A DNA stretch of 8,895 bases, taken from assembly GCA_022448765.1 (NCBI GenBank), contig JAKUTI010000099.1, positions 1-8,895 of the forward strand. Direction: 5' to 3'. This document shows, in pieces, positions 7,805 through 8,895 of the stretch (its first letter is position 1; every line of letters starts with the position of its first letter). A program made the position numbers and the translations under genes. Under the pieces are notes generated by a model. It was given only the letters and a program-made list of their open reading frames with translations, had not been told where the DNA came from and ran no database searches. The stretch comes from Pseudomonadales bacterium (GTDB taxonomy: Bacteria; Pseudomonadota; Gammaproteobacteria; Pseudomonadales; Azotimanducaceae).

Positions 7805-7846
7805 GATCGAAATGTATGTGGGTTACATCCGAATTTCGTGTCGATC
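7805..7846. repeat. Nested interrupted dyad in the dusA-lpxC spacer
   Basis: Complementary arms are GATCGA (7805-7810) with TCGATC (7841-7846), CGAAAT (7808-7813) with ATTTCG (7833-7838), and ATGTA (7812-7816) with TACAT (7824-7828). The outer two pairs overlap in the left arm, so they cannot all form at once. It may be an operator for a regulator of either gene, or chance. Confidence 0.35.
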
Positions 7847-7878
7847 CTTCACCCTTCCTCCATTTTTTTTCCATTTTC

Positions 7879-7884
7879 TATAAT
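7879..7884 (+). promoter_or_regulatory. Candidate lpxC promoter -10 box TATAAT
   Basis: This is a perfect sigma-70-type -10 hexamer, 43 nt before the lpxC ATG. Transcription would start near 7890-7892 and give a leader of about 36-38 nt. Hexamers at 16-18 nt spacing upstream (such as TTCCTC at 7855-7860) are poor -35 matches, so the promoter may be weak or need an activator. TATATT at 7893-7898 is a second, weaker -10 candidate. Confidence 0.5.
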
Positions 7885-7895
7885 TTTCGTTGTAT

Positions 7896-7929
7896 ATTGG
7901 ATTGCGACTAGTTGATTGGTTAATCCAAT
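7896..7929 (+). promoter_or_regulatory. Inverted repeat that can bury the lpxC start codon
   Basis: ATTGGATT (7896-7903) is a perfect 8-bp inverted match to AATCCAAT (7922-7929), with an 18-nt loop. Wobble pairs are possible at both ends (7895/7930 and 7904/7921). The 3' arm includes the A and T of the lpxC ATG (7928-7930). A second ATTGG at 7915-7919 can instead pair with CCAAT (7925-7929) over a 5-nt loop, which also covers the start. No Shine-Dalgarno sequence is obvious in between. It could be an RNA hairpin limiting translation or a DNA operator. Confidence 0.5.
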
Positions 7930-8845
7930 GCTGCGTCAAAGAACGCTCAAGAAGTCAGCGCACGCCATCGGAATTGGCGTTCACTCCGGCTGCAAGGTTC
8001 GTATGACGCTGCGTCCTGCCGAGGTAAACACGGGCATTCGGTTCGTTCGAGCCGATTGTCCCGACGTTGCCGTTGCCGCTTTAGCTCAAAATGTCTCAAG
8101 TACGCTACTGTCAACGAGCATCAGTGAGGAAGGAAGTGACGTCTCGACGGTAGAACACTTGATGTCAGCGCTTTGGGGCCTCGCGATCGACAACGTCGTG
8201 ATCGAACTGTCTGGTGATGAAGTCCCGATCATGGACGGGAGCGCAGCCCCATTTGTCAAACTCATTGAAAGTGTGGGGACACGAACCCAATCAGCGCCAA
8301 GAAAGTTTATCTGTATCACCCAAGAACTGACCGTCTCTCAAGGCGATGCGACGGCCACGCTCTCTCCTTATGCGGGATTCAAGGGTGCCTATACGCTTGT
8401 TGCGGATCATCCGGTATACAACCGCTATCCCAAACGGGTTGAACTCGATTTTGATCGTGACTCGTACCGCGACGATTTGAGCCGAGCGCGTTCATTTGGC
8501 CTTGTCGACGATCTATCCCGAGCCCACGCGATAGATCGTTGTTTAGGCTCGAACGTCGAAAACGCCGTTGGCATCAGTGAAGACTGTGTCGTGAACAAGG
8601 AAGGTTTGCGGTATGTCGATGAGTTTGCGAAACACAAACTATTGGATGCGATTGGCGACTTGTATCTTTTGGGCCTTCCGCTGCTTGGCGCATTTAACGG
8701 CTATATGTCGGGTCACACGTTAAACAATGAACTTGCACGCGCGGTGCTACTGCAGCCGGATGCCTGGGAGCTAGTGAGCGTAGATAACCGACGCGTTTCT
8801 GTTGATGGGGGTCATGGCGATCTCCGCACGGTAGGAATGTCATAA
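7928..8845 (+). CDS. lpxC: UDP-3-O-acyl-N-acetylglucosamine deacetylase LpxC
   Basis: LpxC is a zinc enzyme that removes the acetyl group from UDP-3-O-acyl-GlcNAc, the committed step of lipid A synthesis, in the cytoplasm. At 305 residues it has the same length as E. coli LpxC. Visible landmarks are MLRQRTLKKSAHAIGIGVHSG at the start, STVEHLMSA with E76 and H77 (E. coli E78 and H79), VPIMDGSAAPF (99-109) and ARSFG (187-191). Near the end are DEFAKHKLLDAIGD with H236 and D240 (E. coli H238 and D242) and SGHTLNNELARAV with H263 (E. coli H265). The constant offset of two shows that the zinc ligands and the catalytic Glu and His are intact. The ATG at 7928 gives the family N-terminus; an in-frame TTG at 7916 would add four residues. 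The C-terminus, DLRTVGMS, is polar and unlike the E. coli LAFKAPSAVLA degradation tail. The gene is divergent from dusA, with a structured leader. Confidence 0.98.
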   Translation: MLRQRTLKKSAHAIGIGVHSGCKVRMTLRPAEVNTGIRFVRADCPDVAVAALAQNVSSTLLSTSISEEGSDVSTVEHLMSALWGLAIDNVVIELSGDEVPIMDGSAAPFVKLIESVGTRTQSAPRKFICITQELTVSQGDATATLSPYAGFKGAYTLVADHPVYNRYPKRVELDFDRDSYRDDLSRARSFGLVDDLSRAHAIDRCLGSNVENAVGISEDCVVNKEGLRYVDEFAKHKLLDAIGDLYLLGLPLLGAFNGYMSGHTLNNELARAVLLQPDAWELVSVDNRRVSVDGGHGDLRTVGMS

Positions 8846-8895
8846 GCGCGAGTTCTCGGACTCGACTTCGAATTCATACGGCTCAAATGCTGTCT
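8840..8895 (-). CDS. Possible 3' end of a leftward gene converging on lpxC
   Basis: On the minus strand, a frame open from the window edge ends in TGA at 8842-8840, overlapping the end of lpxC. It reads TAFEPYEFEVESENSRL, 17 residues with plausible codon use. In some gammaproteobacteria an oppositely or variably oriented DUF721 gene (dciA) lies between lpxC and secA, so that is a guess from gene order and not from the residues. The stretch is too short to be sure that it is coding. Confidence 0.33.
   Translation of the reverse strand, partial: TAFEPYEFEVESENSRL

Larger units (their letters stand above)
7762..7927. promoter_or_regulatory. Divergent intergenic control region between dusA and lpxC
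   Basis: This 166-nt spacer must hold the promoters for both dusA (leftward) and lpxC (rightward). It is T-rich on the plus strand near lpxC, with CCATTTT repeated at 7860-7866 and 7871-7877 around a run of eight T. It contains a TATAAT box, a nested dyad at 7805-7846 and an inverted repeat at the lpxC start, each listed separately. I could not identify a convincing -35/-10 pair for dusA on the minus strand. Confidence 0.75.

Noticed and set aside
7760..7860. Sigma-70 promoter for dusA on the minus strand
   Set aside because: Candidates such as TACATT or CAATAA lack any -35 at suitable spacing.
7916..7927. TTG at 7916 as lpxC start
   Set aside because: It adds four residues before the conserved LpxC N-terminus; ATG 7928 gives exactly 305 residues.
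8849..8864. Hairpin CGAGT/ACTCG just after lpxC
   Set aside because: It has a 5-bp stem with no T-run after it, so it cannot be supported as a terminator.

Overview
The window reads as ordinary chromosome from a Gram-negative bacterium, most likely a gammaproteobacterium. The evidence is a complete LpxC (lipid A synthesis), a full-length HrpA helicase with the long C-terminal extension typical of proteobacterial HrpA, and a DusA-type tRNA dihydrouridine synthase. Base composition looks close to 50 % G+C by eye and is even across the genes. I see no transposase, phage gene, CRISPR array, rRNA or tRNA. Genes are densely packed.

Left part (1-6276, all rightward). First comes the C-terminal end of an unidentified membrane protein. 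A MoxR-type AAA+ ATPase (344-1192) and a CoxE-like von Willebrand factor A (VWA) protein (1230-2399) follow and form the classic ATPase/VWA chaperone pair. hrpA (2443-6276) starts 43 nt after the VWA gene, so these three genes could share a transcript.

Middle part (6308-7761, leftward). dusA and a small TerB-like gene are joined by a one-base TGATG stop/start overlap, so their translation is probably coupled. They converge on hrpA with only 31 nt between the stop codons.

Right part. A 166-nt intergenic region separates dusA from the divergently transcribed lpxC. It holds a perfect TATAAT box and dyad symmetries. An 8-bp inverted repeat has a 3' arm that runs into the lpxC ATG, and no clear Shine-Dalgarno sequence is visible. 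After lpxC, the last 56 nt contain what may be the 3' end of a leftward gene.

There is no obvious new multi-gene system. The best leads are the lpxC leader, where the start codon can be buried in either of two alternative hairpins, combined with an LpxC C-terminus that lacks the E. coli-type proteolysis tail. Next are the MoxR/VWA pair next to an RNA helicase and the dusA-terB coupling.
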